The position numbers were made by a program, and so were the translations under genes. Under the pieces are notes generated by a model. That model was not told the DNA's origin and made no database searches. It saw only the letters and a list, made by a program, of their open reading frames with translations. From contig NZ_JANLOD010000069.1 in NCBI RefSeq assembly GCF_025466085.1, positions 62,001 through 126,000 of the forward strand: 64,000 bases of DNA. The letters run 5' to 3'. Position 1 is the first letter of the stretch, and each line of letters opens with the position of its first letter. The stretch is from Pseudomonas sp. 14P_8.1_Bac3 (GTDB lineage Bacteria; Pseudomonadota; Gammaproteobacteria; Pseudomonadales; Pseudomonadaceae). Positions 26,286 through 36,010 of the stretch are shown piece after piece.

Positions 26286-27062
26286 CTATTTCTCCTGACT
26301 GACAGCCGCGCAGATCAAATTGATCCCGCGGGCCTGAATCTGATCCCGTGCCTCAAGTGGCAGGCGATCATCGGTAATAAGGGTATGGACACTGCTCCAG
26401 GGCAGTTCCAGGTTAGGGATCTTGCGACCGATCTTGTCGGCCTCGACCATCACGACGACTTCGCGGGCGACATCGGCCATGACGCGGCTGAGTCCCAGCA
26501 ATTCATTGAAAGTGGTGGTGCCGCGGACGAGGTCGATGCCATCGGCGCCGATGAACAACTGATCGAAATCGTAGGAGCGTAGTACCTGCTCGGCAACCTG
26601 GCCCTGGAAGGATTCGGAATGCGGGTCCCAGGTCCCGCCGGTCATCAAGAGCACCGGCTCGTGTTCGAGTTCGCTCAAGGCATTGGCAACGTGCAAGGAA
26701 TTGGTCATCACCACCAGGCCCGGCTGCTGGCCGAGTTCGGGAATCATCGCGGCGGTGGTGCTGCCACTGTCGATAATGATCCGCGCATGTTCGCGAATCC
26801 GCGTGACCGCAGCGCGAGCAATGGCTTGTTTGTATTTGGAGACCGGGAGGCCGATGTCGGCGACCAGTTCCTGCGGCATGGTAATTGCGCCGCCGTAACG
26901 GCGCAGCAGCAAACCGTTGCTTTCGAGCGCCGCAAGATCCTTGCGAATCGTAACTTCCGAAGTTTCGAAACGCTTGGCCAACTCATCCACACTGACTTCG
27001 CCCTGCTCGTTGAGCAAGGTGAGGATGTTATGACGGCGTTGAGGTGTATTGCGCTTCGACAT
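26286..27062 (-). CDS. DeoR-family transcriptional regulator
   Basis: A 258-residue regulator starting at MSKRNTPQRRH (ATG 27062, AGG upstream); the 14-residue longer frame is less likely. An N-terminal winged helix (RRHNILTLLNEQGEVSVDELAKRFETSEVTIRKDL) is the DeoR signature. The C-terminal sugar-phosphate-sensing domain has IIDSGSTTAAM and FIGADGID. It sits between glmU and glmS in the order usual for Pseudomonas, so it probably responds to an amino-sugar phosphate and controls glmS. The effector is inferred. Confidence 0.88.
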   Translation of the reverse strand: MSKRNTPQRRHNILTLLNEQGEVSVDELAKRFETSEVTIRKDLAALESNGLLLRRYGGAITMPQELVADIGLPVSKYKQAIARAAVTRIREHARIIIDSGSTTAAMIPELGQQPGLVVMTNSLHVANALSELEHEPVLLMTGGTWDPHSESFQGQVAEQVLRSYDFDQLFIGADGIDLVRGTTTFNELLGLSRVMADVAREVVVMVEADKIGRKIPNLELPWSSVHTLITDDRLPLEARDQIQARGINLICAAVSQEK

Positions 27063-27143
27063 GGCCTGATAAGTTTCGATTCGAAAGATAACGGAAGCAA
27101 TCAAAACCTATTAGCGAAACTTCGTCAAGCGCGATGTTCAACC

Positions 27144-27241
27144 GTAGGAGCGAGCATGCTCGCGATGGTCGTGAACGTTGACGCTGGCAATCTGATACCC
27201 AGCGGCGTCAATGCGACCATCGCGAGCAGGCTCGCTCCTAC
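27144..27241. repeat. Paired REP elements (REPIN)
   Basis: Two inverted copies of a Pseudomonas REP: GTAGGAGCGAGCATGCTCGC (27144 on) and its near complement ending GCTCGCTCCTAC (27241). The 42-bp centre itself has inverted TTGACGC / GCGTCAA arms. Such mobile REP doublets sit in intergenic spaces of fluorescent pseudomonads; this one lies between glmU and the regulator. Confidence 0.85.
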
Positions 27242-27262
27242 AGTATTTGGGGTGTGGATAAC

Positions 27263-28630
27263 TTAGGGCTTTTTGACTTTCTCTGGGCGTTTCCAGCCGT
27301 CAATGTTCTTCTGACGGGCACGACCCACCGCTAACTGCGCGTTATCCACATTCTGCGTAATGGTCGAACCGGCAGCAGTGGTTGCGCCATCAGAGATATC
27401 CACAGGTGCCACCAACGAATTGTTGGAGCCAATGAAGACGTCTTCGCCCAGCACGGTTTTCCACTTGTTGGCACCGTCGTAGTTACACGTGATGGTACCC
27501 GCGCCGATGTTGGTCCGCGCGCCCACCTCGGCATCACCGAGATAGGTCAGGTGACCGGCCTTGGCACCTTCGCCCAGGTGAGCGTTTTTCAATTCGACAA
27601 AGTTACCCACATGAGCGCGCGCCGCCAGCACGGTGCCTGGACGCAGGCGGGCGAACGGTCCGGCATCGCTGCCTTCACCGAGAACCGCGCCTTCGATGTG
27701 ACTGTTGGCCTTGATCACCACACCCCTGCGCAGGATGCTGTCCTTGATCACGCAGTTCGGGCCGATCACCACGTCGTCTTCGATGACTACTTTGCCTTCG
27801 AGAATCACGTTGATGTCGATCAACACATCGCGGCCAACCGTGACTTCACCGCGTACGTCGAAGCGAGCCGGATCACGCAACGTCACGCCTTGCGACATCA
27901 AACGGCGACCGGCGCGCAACTGGTAATGCCGCTCCAGCTCGGAGAGCTGCTTGCGATCATTGGCACCCTGCACTTCCATGGCATCGTGGGGTTGTTCGGT
28001 GGCCACCACCAGACCATCGCTGACCGCCATGGCAATCACGTCGGTCAGGTAATACTCACCTTGGGCATTGTTGTTGGAGAGACGGCTCATCCAGCCACCC
28101 AACTGCGCAAAGGGCAGTGCCAGGATGCCGGTGTTGCCCTCGGTAATCGCACGCTCCGCTTCGTTGGCATCTTTTTGCTCGACGATGGCCGTGACCTTGC
28201 CCTCGGTATCACGAACAATGCGGCCGTAACCGGTCGGGTCGTCGAGTTCGACGGTCAGCAAGCCCAGTTGCTGTGGCGCAACCTGCTTAAGCAGGCGTTG
28301 AAGCGTTTCGACCTCGATCAACGGCACGTCGCCGTAGAGGATCAGAACGGTGTCGGATTCGATAAATGGCACCGCCTGGGCAACCGCGTGGCCAGTCCCC
28401 AGCTGTTTGTCCTGCAGGACGAAATTCAGGTCATCCGCCGCCAGACGCTCACGCACGGCATCGGCACCGTGACCAATCACCACGTGGATGCGCTGTGGAT
28501 CAAGTTGCCGGGCGCTGTGGATAACATGGCCGAGCATCGAGTTGCCGGCAATCGGGTGCAGCACTTTCGGCAACGCCGAACGCATGCGAGTGCCCTGACC
28601 AGCAGCGAGGATAACGATTTCAAGAGACAT
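27263..28630 (-). CDS. glmU: Bifunctional N-acetylglucosamine-1-phosphate uridyltransferase / glucosamine-1-phosphate acetyltransferase
   Basis: A 455-residue cytoplasmic enzyme catalysing the last two steps to UDP-GlcNAc. The N-terminal pyrophosphorylase has LAAGQGTRMRSALPKVLHP (about 7-25). The C-terminal part is a left-handed beta-helix of hexapeptide repeats with the acetyltransferase active-site region (KNAHLGEGAKAGHL, NIGAGTITCNYDG). The length is typical. It lies downstream of the atp operon terminator and upstream of the DeoR-type gene and glmS, so both ends of the amino-sugar route are clustered. Confidence 0.97.
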   Translation of the reverse strand: MSLEIVILAAGQGTRMRSALPKVLHPIAGNSMLGHVIHSARQLDPQRIHVVIGHGADAVRERLAADDLNFVLQDKQLGTGHAVAQAVPFIESDTVLILYGDVPLIEVETLQRLLKQVAPQQLGLLTVELDDPTGYGRIVRDTEGKVTAIVEQKDANEAERAITEGNTGILALPFAQLGGWMSRLSNNNAQGEYYLTDVIAMAVSDGLVVATEQPHDAMEVQGANDRKQLSELERHYQLRAGRRLMSQGVTLRDPARFDVRGEVTVGRDVLIDINVILEGKVVIEDDVVIGPNCVIKDSILRRGVVIKANSHIEGAVLGEGSDAGPFARLRPGTVLAARAHVGNFVELKNAHLGEGAKAGHLTYLGDAEVGARTNIGAGTITCNYDGANKWKTVLGEDVFIGSNNSLVAPVDISDGATTAAGSTITQNVDNAQLAVGRARQKNIDGWKRPEKVKKP

Positions 28631-28690
28631 GACTGGCTACCAATCCTGGGTGGTCAGCGGTTGCGACCAAGTGGTGAACATCGGAAAAGA

Positions 28691-28718
28691 AAAAAGGGTA
28701 GCCGAGGCTACCCTTTTT
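28691..28718 (-). terminator. Intrinsic terminator of the atp operon
   Basis: Perfect 13-bp arms (AAAAAGGGTAGCC / GGCTACCCTTTTT) with a 2-nt spacer lie 28 bp after atpC. The minus strand continues TTTTTTCTTTT. Confidence 0.9.
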
Positions 28719-28746
28719 AATCAATCGCGCAACAAGTGATGGCCTG

Positions 28747-29172
28747 TTAGTGGCCGAACTTCTTGCGGATCTGCTGGACGGTGCGCAGCTGAGCTGCGGC
28801 CTCGGCCAGACGTGCGGCAGCAGAACCGTAATCGAATTCCGCGCCCCGCTCATGCAAGGCCTTCTCGGCAGCCTTAACGGCTTCCTGAGCGGAGGCTTCG
28901 TCCAGGTCGGCAGCACGTTGCACGGTGTCGGCAAGAACCTTGACCATGTTCGGCTGAACCTCGAGGAAACCACCGGAGATGTAATACACCTCCTCTTCCC
29001 CGCCCTGCTTGACCAGGCGGATCGGGCCAGGCTTGAGATTAGTGATCAGCGGCGCGTGGCCCAGGGCGATACCAAGATCACCCAGTGCACCGTGCGCAAT
29101 CACCATCTCGACCAGGCCGGAAAAGATTTCCCCTTCCGCACTGACGATATCGCAATGGACTGTCATAGCCAT
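28747..29172 (-). CDS. atpC: ATP synthase F1 subunit epsilon
   Basis: A 141-residue subunit of the F1 central stalk. The N-terminal beta-sandwich (MTVHCDIVSAEGEIFSG, HAPLITNLKPG) and C-terminal helical hairpin are as in the family. The start ATG has GAGG 8 nt upstream. It is the last gene of the atpIBEFHAGDC operon and is followed by a strong terminator. Epsilon couples rotation to catalysis and inhibits ATP hydrolysis. Confidence 0.97.
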   Translation of the reverse strand: MAMTVHCDIVSAEGEIFSGLVEMVIAHGALGDLGIALGHAPLITNLKPGPIRLVKQGGEEEVYYISGGFLEVQPNMVKVLADTVQRAADLDEASAQEAVKAAEKALHERGAEFDYGSAAARLAEAAAQLRTVQQIRKKFGH

Positions 29173-29217
29173 CTGATTGCCTCAACCTAAATTAGCGCCC
29201 GTTGCCGGGCGCCGGGA

Positions 29218-30597
29218 TTACAGTTTCTTGGCTTTCTCGATCGCTTCTTCGATGCCGCCGACCATGTAGAACGCTTGTTCTGGCAGGTGGTCGTAGTCAC
29301 CGTTGAGGATGCCTTTGAAGCCAGCAATGGTGTCTTTCAGGGAAACGTATTTACCCGAAGCACCGGTGAAGACTTCAGCCACGAAGAACGGCTGCGACAA
29401 GAAACGCTGGATCTTACGAGCCCGGTTTACCAACTGCTTGTCGGCTTCCGACAGCTCGTCCATACCCAGGATCGCAATGATGTCCTTCAGTTCTTTGTAA
29501 CGCTGCAGAACATACTGTACACCGCGAGCGGTATCGTAGTGGTCCTGGCCGATCACGTTCGGGTCCAGCTGACGCGAAGTCGAGTCGAGTGGATCGACCG
29601 CCGGGTAGATACCCAGGGAAGCGATGTCACGGGATAGAACGACGGTGGCGTCCAAGTGGGCGAAGGTGGTCGCTGGCGACGGGTCAGTCAAGTCATCCGC
29701 CGGTACGTATACCGCCTGGATCGAGGTGATCGAACCGTTTTTGGTCGAAGTGATACGCTCTTGCAGAGTACCCATCTCTTCGGCCAGGGTCGGCTGGTAA
29801 CCTACTGCGGAAGGCATACGGCCCAGCAGTGCGGATACTTCAGTACCGGCCAGGGTGTAACGATAGATGTTGTCGACGAACAGCAGAACGTCGTTACCTT
29901 CGTCACGGAACTTCTCGGCCATGGTCAGGCCGGTCAGTGCTACGCGCAGACGGTTTCCCGGCGGCTCGTTCATCTGACCGTAAACCAGTGCCACTTTGTC
30001 CAGAACGTTGGAGTCCTTCATCTCGTGGTAGAAGTCGTTACCCTCACGAGTACGCTCACCCACACCCGCGAACACGGAATAACCGCTGTGCTCGATGGCG
30101 ATGTTACGGATCAGTTCCATCATGTTTACGGTTTTGCCCACACCGGCACCACCGAACAGACCGACTTTACCGCCCTTGGCGAACGGGCAAACCAGGTCGA
30201 TAACCTTGATGCCGGTTTCCAGCAGGTCGTTGCCGCCCGCTTGTTCAGCGAAGGTTGGCGCAGGACGGTGAATGCCCCAGCGCTCTTCGGTGTCGATAGG
30301 ACCCGCTTCGTCGATCGGGTTGCCCAGGACGTCCATGATCCGGCCCAGAGTCGCTTTACCGACCGGTACGGAGATGGCTGCGCCAGAGTCAGTGACTTCC
30401 AGACCGCGCTTCAAGCCCTCGGTGGAACCCATCGCAATGGTACGAACCACGCCGTCGCCCAGCTGCTGCTGAACTTCCAGGGTGGTGCCTGCATCGCTTT
30501 TTACACTCAAAGCGTTGTAGATGCTCGGTACGCTGTCGCGTGGGAATTCCACGTCGATAACGGCGCCGATGATTTGAACGATACGTCCGCTACTCAT
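29218..30597 (-). CDS. atpD: ATP synthase F1 subunit beta
   Basis: A 459-residue catalytic subunit. Walker A GGAGVGKT is at 149-156. GERTREGNDFYHEM, VALVYGQMNEPPGNR (catalytic Glu region) and the DELSEADK segment of the C-terminal domain are conserved. Three beta subunits alternate with alpha in F1 on the cytoplasmic face and make ATP. Forty-five bp separate it from atpC. Confidence 0.98.
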   Translation of the reverse strand: MSSGRIVQIIGAVIDVEFPRDSVPSIYNALSVKSDAGTTLEVQQQLGDGVVRTIAMGSTEGLKRGLEVTDSGAAISVPVGKATLGRIMDVLGNPIDEAGPIDTEERWGIHRPAPTFAEQAGGNDLLETGIKVIDLVCPFAKGGKVGLFGGAGVGKTVNMMELIRNIAIEHSGYSVFAGVGERTREGNDFYHEMKDSNVLDKVALVYGQMNEPPGNRLRVALTGLTMAEKFRDEGNDVLLFVDNIYRYTLAGTEVSALLGRMPSAVGYQPTLAEEMGTLQERITSTKNGSITSIQAVYVPADDLTDPSPATTFAHLDATVVLSRDIASLGIYPAVDPLDSTSRQLDPNVIGQDHYDTARGVQYVLQRYKELKDIIAILGMDELSEADKQLVNRARKIQRFLSQPFFVAEVFTGASGKYVSLKDTIAGFKGILNGDYDHLPEQAFYMVGGIEEAIEKAKKL

Positions 30598-30624
30598 AGC
30601 TGGATCCTCTGAATATTTGAACCG

Positions 30625-31485
30625 TTAAACCGCGGCAGCGCCGCCGACGATTTCCGAGATCTCTTGGGTGATCGCAGCCTGACGCGCCTTGTTGTAGACC
30701 AGCTGCAAATCGCTGATCAAATCACCGGCGTTGTCGGTAGCGTTCTTCATCGCGATCATCCGCGCAGCCTGTTCAGCCGCGTTGTTCTCGACCACCGCCT
30801 GGTAGACCTGCGACTCCACGTAGCGGACCATCAAGCCGTCAAGCAGCTCTTTGGCGTCCGGTTCGTACAGATAATCCCAGTGGTGCTTGAGTTCCTGATC
30901 CGGAGTTGCCACCAGTGGAATCAACTGCTCCACGGTAGGCTGTTGCGTCATGGTGTTGATGAACTTGTTGGACACCACGGACAGGCGGTCAATACGGCCA
31001 TCCAGGTAGGCATCCAGCATCACCTTGACGCTGCCGATCAGGTCATTGATCGACGGCTCTTCACCCAGGTGGCTGATAGCGGCTACGACGTTGCCGCCGA
31101 AGTTGCGGAAGAAAGCCGCACCCTTGCTACCCACCACACACAGATCGATCTCGACGCCGTTTTCGCGGTTTACCGCCATGTCCTTGACCAGGGCCTTGAA
31201 CAGGTTGGTGTTCAAGCCACCACACAGACCACGGTCACTGCTCACCACGACGTAACCGACGCGCTTAATTTCACGGTCGATCATGAACGGGTGGCGATAT
31301 TCCGGGTTGGCGTTGGCCAAATGACCAATAACCTGGCGGATGCGCTCCGCGTAAGGACGGCTAGCAGCCATGCGCATTTGTGCCTTGCGCATTTTACTGA
31401 CCGCCACTTTTTCCATGGCGCTGGTAATCTTTTGCGTGCTTTTGATGCTCGCAATCTTACTGCGAATCTCTTTTGCGCCTGCCAT
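30625..31485 (-). CDS. atpG: ATP synthase F1 subunit gamma
   Basis: A 286-residue rotor shaft of F1. The N-terminal helix (AKEIRSKIASIKSTQKIT) and the C-terminal helix (ARQAAITQEISEIVGG) form the asymmetric coiled coil. SDRGLCGGLNTNLFK is the conserved central motif. It lies between atpA and atpD in the usual order. Confidence 0.98.
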   Translation of the reverse strand: MAGAKEIRSKIASIKSTQKITSAMEKVAVSKMRKAQMRMAASRPYAERIRQVIGHLANANPEYRHPFMIDREIKRVGYVVVSSDRGLCGGLNTNLFKALVKDMAVNRENGVEIDLCVVGSKGAAFFRNFGGNVVAAISHLGEEPSINDLIGSVKVMLDAYLDGRIDRLSVVSNKFINTMTQQPTVEQLIPLVATPDQELKHHWDYLYEPDAKELLDGLMVRYVESQVYQAVVENNAAEQAARMIAMKNATDNAGDLISDLQLVYNKARQAAITQEISEIVGGAAAV

Positions 31486-31535
31486 GTAACACCTATCAGG
31501 TTAGCAAGCGGGAGCCTTGCGGCCCCCGCTGCGGC

Positions 31536-33080
31536 TTACCAGGTTTGGGTGGCCTTGAACTTCTCGATACCGGCTTTCATGCCAGCGTCGATTTCGTCAT
31601 TGAAGTCACCCTTCACGTTGATCTTCGCCATCAAATCGGCGTGATCGCGGTTGAAGAAAGCAATCAGCGCTTGTTCGAAGCTGCCGATCTTGGCGATTTC
31701 AACGTCAGTCAGGAACCCACGCTCAGCGGCATACAGCGACAGCGCCATGTCAGCGATCGACATTGGTGCGTATTGCTTCTGCTTCATCAGCTCGGTAACG
31801 CGCTGACCATGCTCAAGTTGCTTACGGGTCGCTTCGTCCAGGTCAGAAGCGAACTGGGCGAATGCCGCCAGTTCACGGTACTGAGCCAGAGCGGTACGGA
31901 TACCACCGGAGAGCTTCTTGATGATCTTGGTCTGAGCGGCACCACCCACACGGGATACCGAAACACCGGCGTTCACAGCAGGACGGATCCCGGAGTTGAA
32001 CATGGCCGATTCCAGGAAGATCTGACCGTCGGTGATGGAAATCACGTTGGTCGGAACGAACGCGGAAACGTCGCCAGCCTGGGTTTCGATGATCGGCAGT
32101 GCGGTCAGGGAACCGGTTTTGCCGGTCACTGCGCCGTTGGTGAACTTCTCTACATACTCTTCCGAAACGCGGGATGCGCGCTCCAGCAGACGGGAGTGGA
32201 GATAGAACACGTCGCCTGGGTAAGCTTCACGGCCTGGTGGACGGCGCAGCAGCAGGGAAATCTGGCGGTAAGCCACTGCTTGCTTGGACAGATCGTCATA
32301 AACGATCAGCGCGTCTTCACCGCGGTCGCGGAAGAATTCACCCATGGTGCAACCGGAGTACGGTGCCAGGAATTGCAGTGCTGCCGATTCCGAAGCGCTC
32401 GCTGCCACGACGATGGTGTTAGCCAGTGCGCCGTTCTCTTCCAGCTTGCGAACCACGTTGGCGATGGTCGATTGTTTCTGACCGATTGCAACGTAGACGC
32501 AGAAAATGCCGCTGTTTTTCTGGTTGATGATCGCGTCGATCGCCAGAGCGGTTTTACCGATCTGACGGTCACCGATGATCAGCTCACGCTGGCCACGGCC
32601 GACAGGGATCATGGCATCGACAGCCTTGTAGCCAGTCTGTACAGGCTGGTCTACCGACTTACGCCAGATCACGCCTGGAGCAACTTTCTCGACCGCGTCG
32701 GTCTCGGTGTTGTTCAGCGGACCTTTGCCGTCAACAGGGTTACCCAGTGCGTCGACTACGCGACCCAGCAGTTCCTTACCCACCGGAACTTCGAGGATGC
32801 GGCCGGTGCACTTGGCGCTCATGCCTTCAGCCAGGGACTGGTAGGAGCCCAATACAACGGCGCCTACGGAGTCTTGCTCCAGGTTGAGAGCCATGCCGAA
32901 GACGCCGCCCGGAAACTCGATCATCTCGCCGTACATGACGTCGGCCAGACCGTGAATCCGCACGATACCGTCAGATACGCTGACGACAGTGCCTTCGTTA
33001 CGGGCTTGGGAGGTCACATCGAGCTTGTCGATGCGGCCCTTGATAATTTCACTTATTTCGGAAGGATTGAGTTGCTGCAT
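31536..33080 (-). CDS. atpA: ATP synthase F1 subunit alpha
   Basis: A 514-residue non-catalytic nucleotide-binding subunit. Walker A GDRQIGKT, the signature YRQISLLLRRPPGREAYPGD and the Arg-finger region SVSRVGGAAQ are present. It starts MQQLNPSEISEIIKGRI, typical of proteobacterial alpha. It is 21 bp from atpH upstream and 50 bp from atpG downstream. Confidence 0.98.
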   Translation of the reverse strand: MQQLNPSEISEIIKGRIDKLDVTSQARNEGTVVSVSDGIVRIHGLADVMYGEMIEFPGGVFGMALNLEQDSVGAVVLGSYQSLAEGMSAKCTGRILEVPVGKELLGRVVDALGNPVDGKGPLNNTETDAVEKVAPGVIWRKSVDQPVQTGYKAVDAMIPVGRGQRELIIGDRQIGKTALAIDAIINQKNSGIFCVYVAIGQKQSTIANVVRKLEENGALANTIVVAASASESAALQFLAPYSGCTMGEFFRDRGEDALIVYDDLSKQAVAYRQISLLLRRPPGREAYPGDVFYLHSRLLERASRVSEEYVEKFTNGAVTGKTGSLTALPIIETQAGDVSAFVPTNVISITDGQIFLESAMFNSGIRPAVNAGVSVSRVGGAAQTKIIKKLSGGIRTALAQYRELAAFAQFASDLDEATRKQLEHGQRVTELMKQKQYAPMSIADMALSLYAAERGFLTDVEIAKIGSFEQALIAFFNRDHADLMAKINVKGDFNDEIDAGMKAGIEKFKATQTW

Positions 33081-33101
33081 TGCTCTGCTGCCCCTTCAAA
33101 C

Positions 33102-33638
33102 TCAAGATTTCAATGCTTCGGCAAGGCTCGCGAGTTTGCCGCGAACCGAGCCATCGATAACCAGGTCGCCGGCGCGGATGACAATGCCCCCAATAAGGGA
33201 TTTGTCTTCCTCGACTTGCAGGCGCACTTCCCGGTTGAGTCGTGCACTGAGAACCTTGGCGAGTTTGTCTTGCTGTTCTTGGTTCAATGCAAAAGCACTG
33301 GTCACTTCAACGTCTACCGACTTCTCTTGTTCAGCCTTGTACAGGTCGAACAGAGCGGAAATCTCCGGCAAAAGCGGGAGACGGTCGTTTTCGGCAACGA
33401 CGTTGATGAAGTTCTGTGCCTTGGCATCAAACTTGTCGCCGCACACGTCAATAAACGTGGCGGCCTTGTCTGCGCTCGTCAGTCGCGGGGCCTTGAGCAC
33501 GCGCTGCATGGTGTCGTCTTGCGACACTGCTGCAGCCAGGCCGAGCATGGCTGACCAAGAGGCCAGTTGCTGGTGGGCCTGGGCGTGCTCGAAGGCTGCC
33601 TTAGCGTAAGGTCGGGCCAACGTGGTCAATTCTGCCAT
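33102..33638 (-). CDS. atpH: ATP synthase F1 subunit delta
   Basis: A 178-residue subunit at the top of F1 that anchors the peripheral stalk. The N-terminal six-helix bundle begins LARPYAKAAFEHAQ. The C-terminal GGIVIRAGDLVIDGSVRGKL is the delta/OSCP signature. Only 12 bp separate it from atpF, so they are co-translated. Confidence 0.97.
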   Translation of the reverse strand: MAELTTLARPYAKAAFEHAQAHQQLASWSAMLGLAAAVSQDDTMQRVLKAPRLTSADKAATFIDVCGDKFDAKAQNFINVVAENDRLPLLPEISALFDLYKAEQEKSVDVEVTSAFALNQEQQDKLAKVLSARLNREVRLQVEEDKSLIGGIVIRAGDLVIDGSVRGKLASLAEALKS

Positions 33639-33650
33639 GATCGCCCTCGC

Positions 33651-34121
33651 TTAAATTTCAGCAGCCAGTTTGTTTACCAGCTCCGCGTGCGCGTTTTGAT
33701 CGATTGTGGCACCCAGGATCTTCTCGGCGCCGCCGACGGCCAGTGCACCCAGTTGGGCACGCAGCGCATCTTTGACACTGTTTAGTTCCTGCTCGATCTC
33801 GGCCTGAGCCTGAACCTTCACACGGTCAGCGTCGATACGGGCTTTTTCAACAGCCTCTTCAACGATCTGGTTACCGCGTTTCTTGGCTTGCTCAATGATT
33901 TCAGCTGCCTGAGCCTTAGCTTCGCGCAGTTGTTGACCCGCTTTATCTTGGGCCAACTCCAGGTCGCGAGCTGCTCGGGCGGCAGCGTCCAGTCCATCCG
34001 CGATCTTCTTCTGACGTTCGTGCAAAGCCGCGATGACCGGAGGCCACACGAACTTCATGCAAAACAGTACAAAAATGAAGAACGCAACGGACTGGCCAAT
34101 CAGGGTTGCATTAATGTTCAC
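33651..34121 (-). CDS. atpF: ATP synthase Fo subunit b
   Basis: A 156-residue peripheral-stalk subunit. One N-terminal membrane helix (about 5-27, LIGQSVAFFIFVLFCMKFVWPPVI) is followed by a long charged coiled coil (KIADGLDAAARAARDLELAQ onward) that dimerises and reaches delta. Confidence 0.97.
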   Translation of the reverse strand: MNINATLIGQSVAFFIFVLFCMKFVWPPVIAALHERQKKIADGLDAAARAARDLELAQDKAGQQLREAKAQAAEIIEQAKKRGNQIVEEAVEKARIDADRVKVQAQAEIEQELNSVKDALRAQLGALAVGGAEKILGATIDQNAHAELVNKLAAEI

Positions 34122-34177
34122 GCCAACACCTCGCTCGTTCGTTGCACATCAAACCAATCACTCGAAGGTTCGAGTGA

Positions 34178-34435
34178 TTAGCCAGCGAGTTGACCAACGA
34201 ATGGGTTCGCGAAGGTGAAGAACAGAGCGATACCAACACCGATCATGGTTACGGCGTCGAGCAGACCGGCAACGATGAACATTTTAACTTGCAGCATTGG
34301 AACCATTTCTGGCTGACGCGCTGCGCCTTCCAGGAACTTGCCGCCCAGCAGGCCGAAACCAATTGCGGTACCCAGTGCGCCCAGGCCGATCAACAGTGCA
34401 ACAGCGATAGCGGTTAGACCAACTACAGTTTCCAT
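34178..34435 (-). CDS. atpE: ATP synthase Fo subunit c
   Basis: An 85-residue proteolipid of the rotor ring. Two membrane helices are joined by the polar loop ARQPE (about 39-43). The proton-carrying Asp is at residue 60 in [10 protein letters not shown]. The Gly-rich first helix ([16 protein letters not shown]) is typical. It is highly expressed relative to the other subunits; a long spacer to atpB (133 bp) lies upstream. Confidence 0.98.
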
Positions 34436-34568
34436 CTTTCCTCCCGACTTTTACGTCGTATGGTTTAGGTTTTTTAGATTTTAAAGCGGTAAAACAAATC
34501 GTTTCATAGCCCTGTTCGGGCACCCACCCGTTTGACTGGGTGGGACATCAGACTAGTCGAGACTGGTC

Positions 34569-35438
34569 TTAATGGTTCTCTTCGTGCGCCATCGACAGGT
34601 AAACGATGGTCAGCATCATGAAGATAAACGCCTGCAGGGTGATGATCAGGATGTGGAACACAGCCCACGCCCACTGCAGAACTACGCCCAGGCCGCTAAG
34701 CCAGAGCAGACCGCTGCCGAACATCACAGCAATCAGAATGAAGACCAGTTCGCCGGCATACATGTTGCCGAACAGACGCAGTGCCAGGGAGATAGGCTTG
34801 GCAACCAGCGTCACGAACTCCAGCAGGAAGTTCACCGGAATCAGCAGGGCCTGAACGAAGATGTTCTTGCTGCCGAACGGGTGCAGGGTCAGTTCGCCGA
34901 TGAAGCCGCCGATACCCTTGACCTTGATGCTGTAGAAAATGATCAACGCGAACACCGACAGGGCCATGCCCAGGGTAGCGTTCGGGTCAGTGGTCGATAC
35001 GGCACGGAATGGAATGTGCGCATCGCCGGTGATCAGGATGGCCAGCTGAGGAATCCAGTCGACCGGGATCAGGTCGACGGCGTTCATCAGGAAGACCCAG
35101 ACGAAGATGGTCAGTGCCAGCGGTGCAATCACCGGGCTACGGCCATGGAAGCTGTCTTTCACGCTGCCATCGACGAATTCGACCAATACTTCAACGAAGT
35201 TTTGCAAAGCACCAGGCTGACCGGAAGTCGCTTTCTTTGCCGCCATGCGGAAAAGAAGAACGAAGATCAGACCCAAAGCGACCGACCAGCCGAGGGTATC
35301 GACGTGGAAAGCCCAGAAGCCCATTTCCTTGGCTTCTGCTGCGGTGTGGGCAAAACCCCACCCGCCGGTTGGGTGCTGACCGAAGGTCAGGTTCTGCAAG
35401 TGGTGCTGGATATAGCCCGAAGCGGTTGTTTCTGCCAT
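34569..35438 (-). CDS. atpB: ATP synthase Fo subunit a
   Basis: A 289-residue polytopic membrane subunit forming the proton half-channels against the c ring. The essential Arg is in SLALRLFGNMYAGE, and there are five to six hydrophobic segments. The N-terminal TASGYIQHHLQNLTFG is usual for Pseudomonas. It follows atpI by 16 bp. Confidence 0.97.
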   Translation of the reverse strand: MAETTASGYIQHHLQNLTFGQHPTGGWGFAHTAAEAKEMGFWAFHVDTLGWSVALGLIFVLLFRMAAKKATSGQPGALQNFVEVLVEFVDGSVKDSFHGRSPVIAPLALTIFVWVFLMNAVDLIPVDWIPQLAILITGDAHIPFRAVSTTDPNATLGMALSVFALIIFYSIKVKGIGGFIGELTLHPFGSKNIFVQALLIPVNFLLEFVTLVAKPISLALRLFGNMYAGELVFILIAVMFGSGLLWLSGLGVVLQWAWAVFHILIITLQAFIFMMLTIVYLSMAHEENH

Positions 35439-35454
35439 GGTTGCCTCAAACGCC

Positions 35455-35862
35455 CTAAGGTCTCGAAAGTCTTGTTCTCATCAGCAGGGGCGCGAACCAG
35501 CTGACCAGTTGGGTCAACACGAAGACGCCAAATACAGCTAGCGGCGCCAATGGCTTCACACCTGCGAACGTCAATGCAAAGAGCACTGCCGTCAAAATCA
35601 GTTTGCCCGCCTCACCGGCATAAAAAGACCGGACGATGGCTTGGGCTGCTCGGGCGCCGGAAAACCGAAATGCCCTGTGAGCGAAATAAACATTGGGCAG
35701 CAAGGCTATCAGGCCTCCGCAAAGTCCTGAGTACCCGGTAACGACTCCTCGCCATTGCCAGAGCGCCAAAGCGGCGATCAGCAAAACTGCGAACTGAGCC
35801 ATCAACACCGGAAAAACTGCCAGGCGATGGAACGGCAAGCGGTTTGGCGTGCGGCTTTCCAT
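35455..35862 (-). CDS. atpI: ATP synthase accessory protein I
   Basis: A 135-residue membrane protein with four hydrophobic segments (for example LMAQFAVLLIAALALWQW). It helps c-ring assembly or Mg2+ uptake in related bacteria and is first in the atp operon. ATG 35862 was chosen (GGAG 10 nt upstream); a GTG three bases earlier is possible. Confidence 0.92.
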   Translation of the reverse strand: MESRTPNRLPFHRLAVFPVLMAQFAVLLIAALALWQWRGVVTGYSGLCGGLIALLPNVYFAHRAFRFSGARAAQAIVRSFYAGEAGKLILTAVLFALTFAGVKPLAPLAVFGVFVLTQLVSWFAPLLMRTRLSRP

Positions 35863-36010
35863 CACTATTGCTCTCCAATGGTCGGCTGCCAGAATTCAAT
35901 AACTTGGCATAATTTGTGCCGACAAAATGCGCGCAGAGTATAGGGGCGGTTCTGCCCCTATTCAACTGTCAGGTAGTGATTTCCGACTGCACGCTACATG
36001 AGGAAATGTT

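Noticed and set aside
31473..33554. 693-codon open frame on the plus strand
   Set aside because: It lies opposite atpA and atpH, whose families are certain. High-GC codon bias opens long antisense frames.
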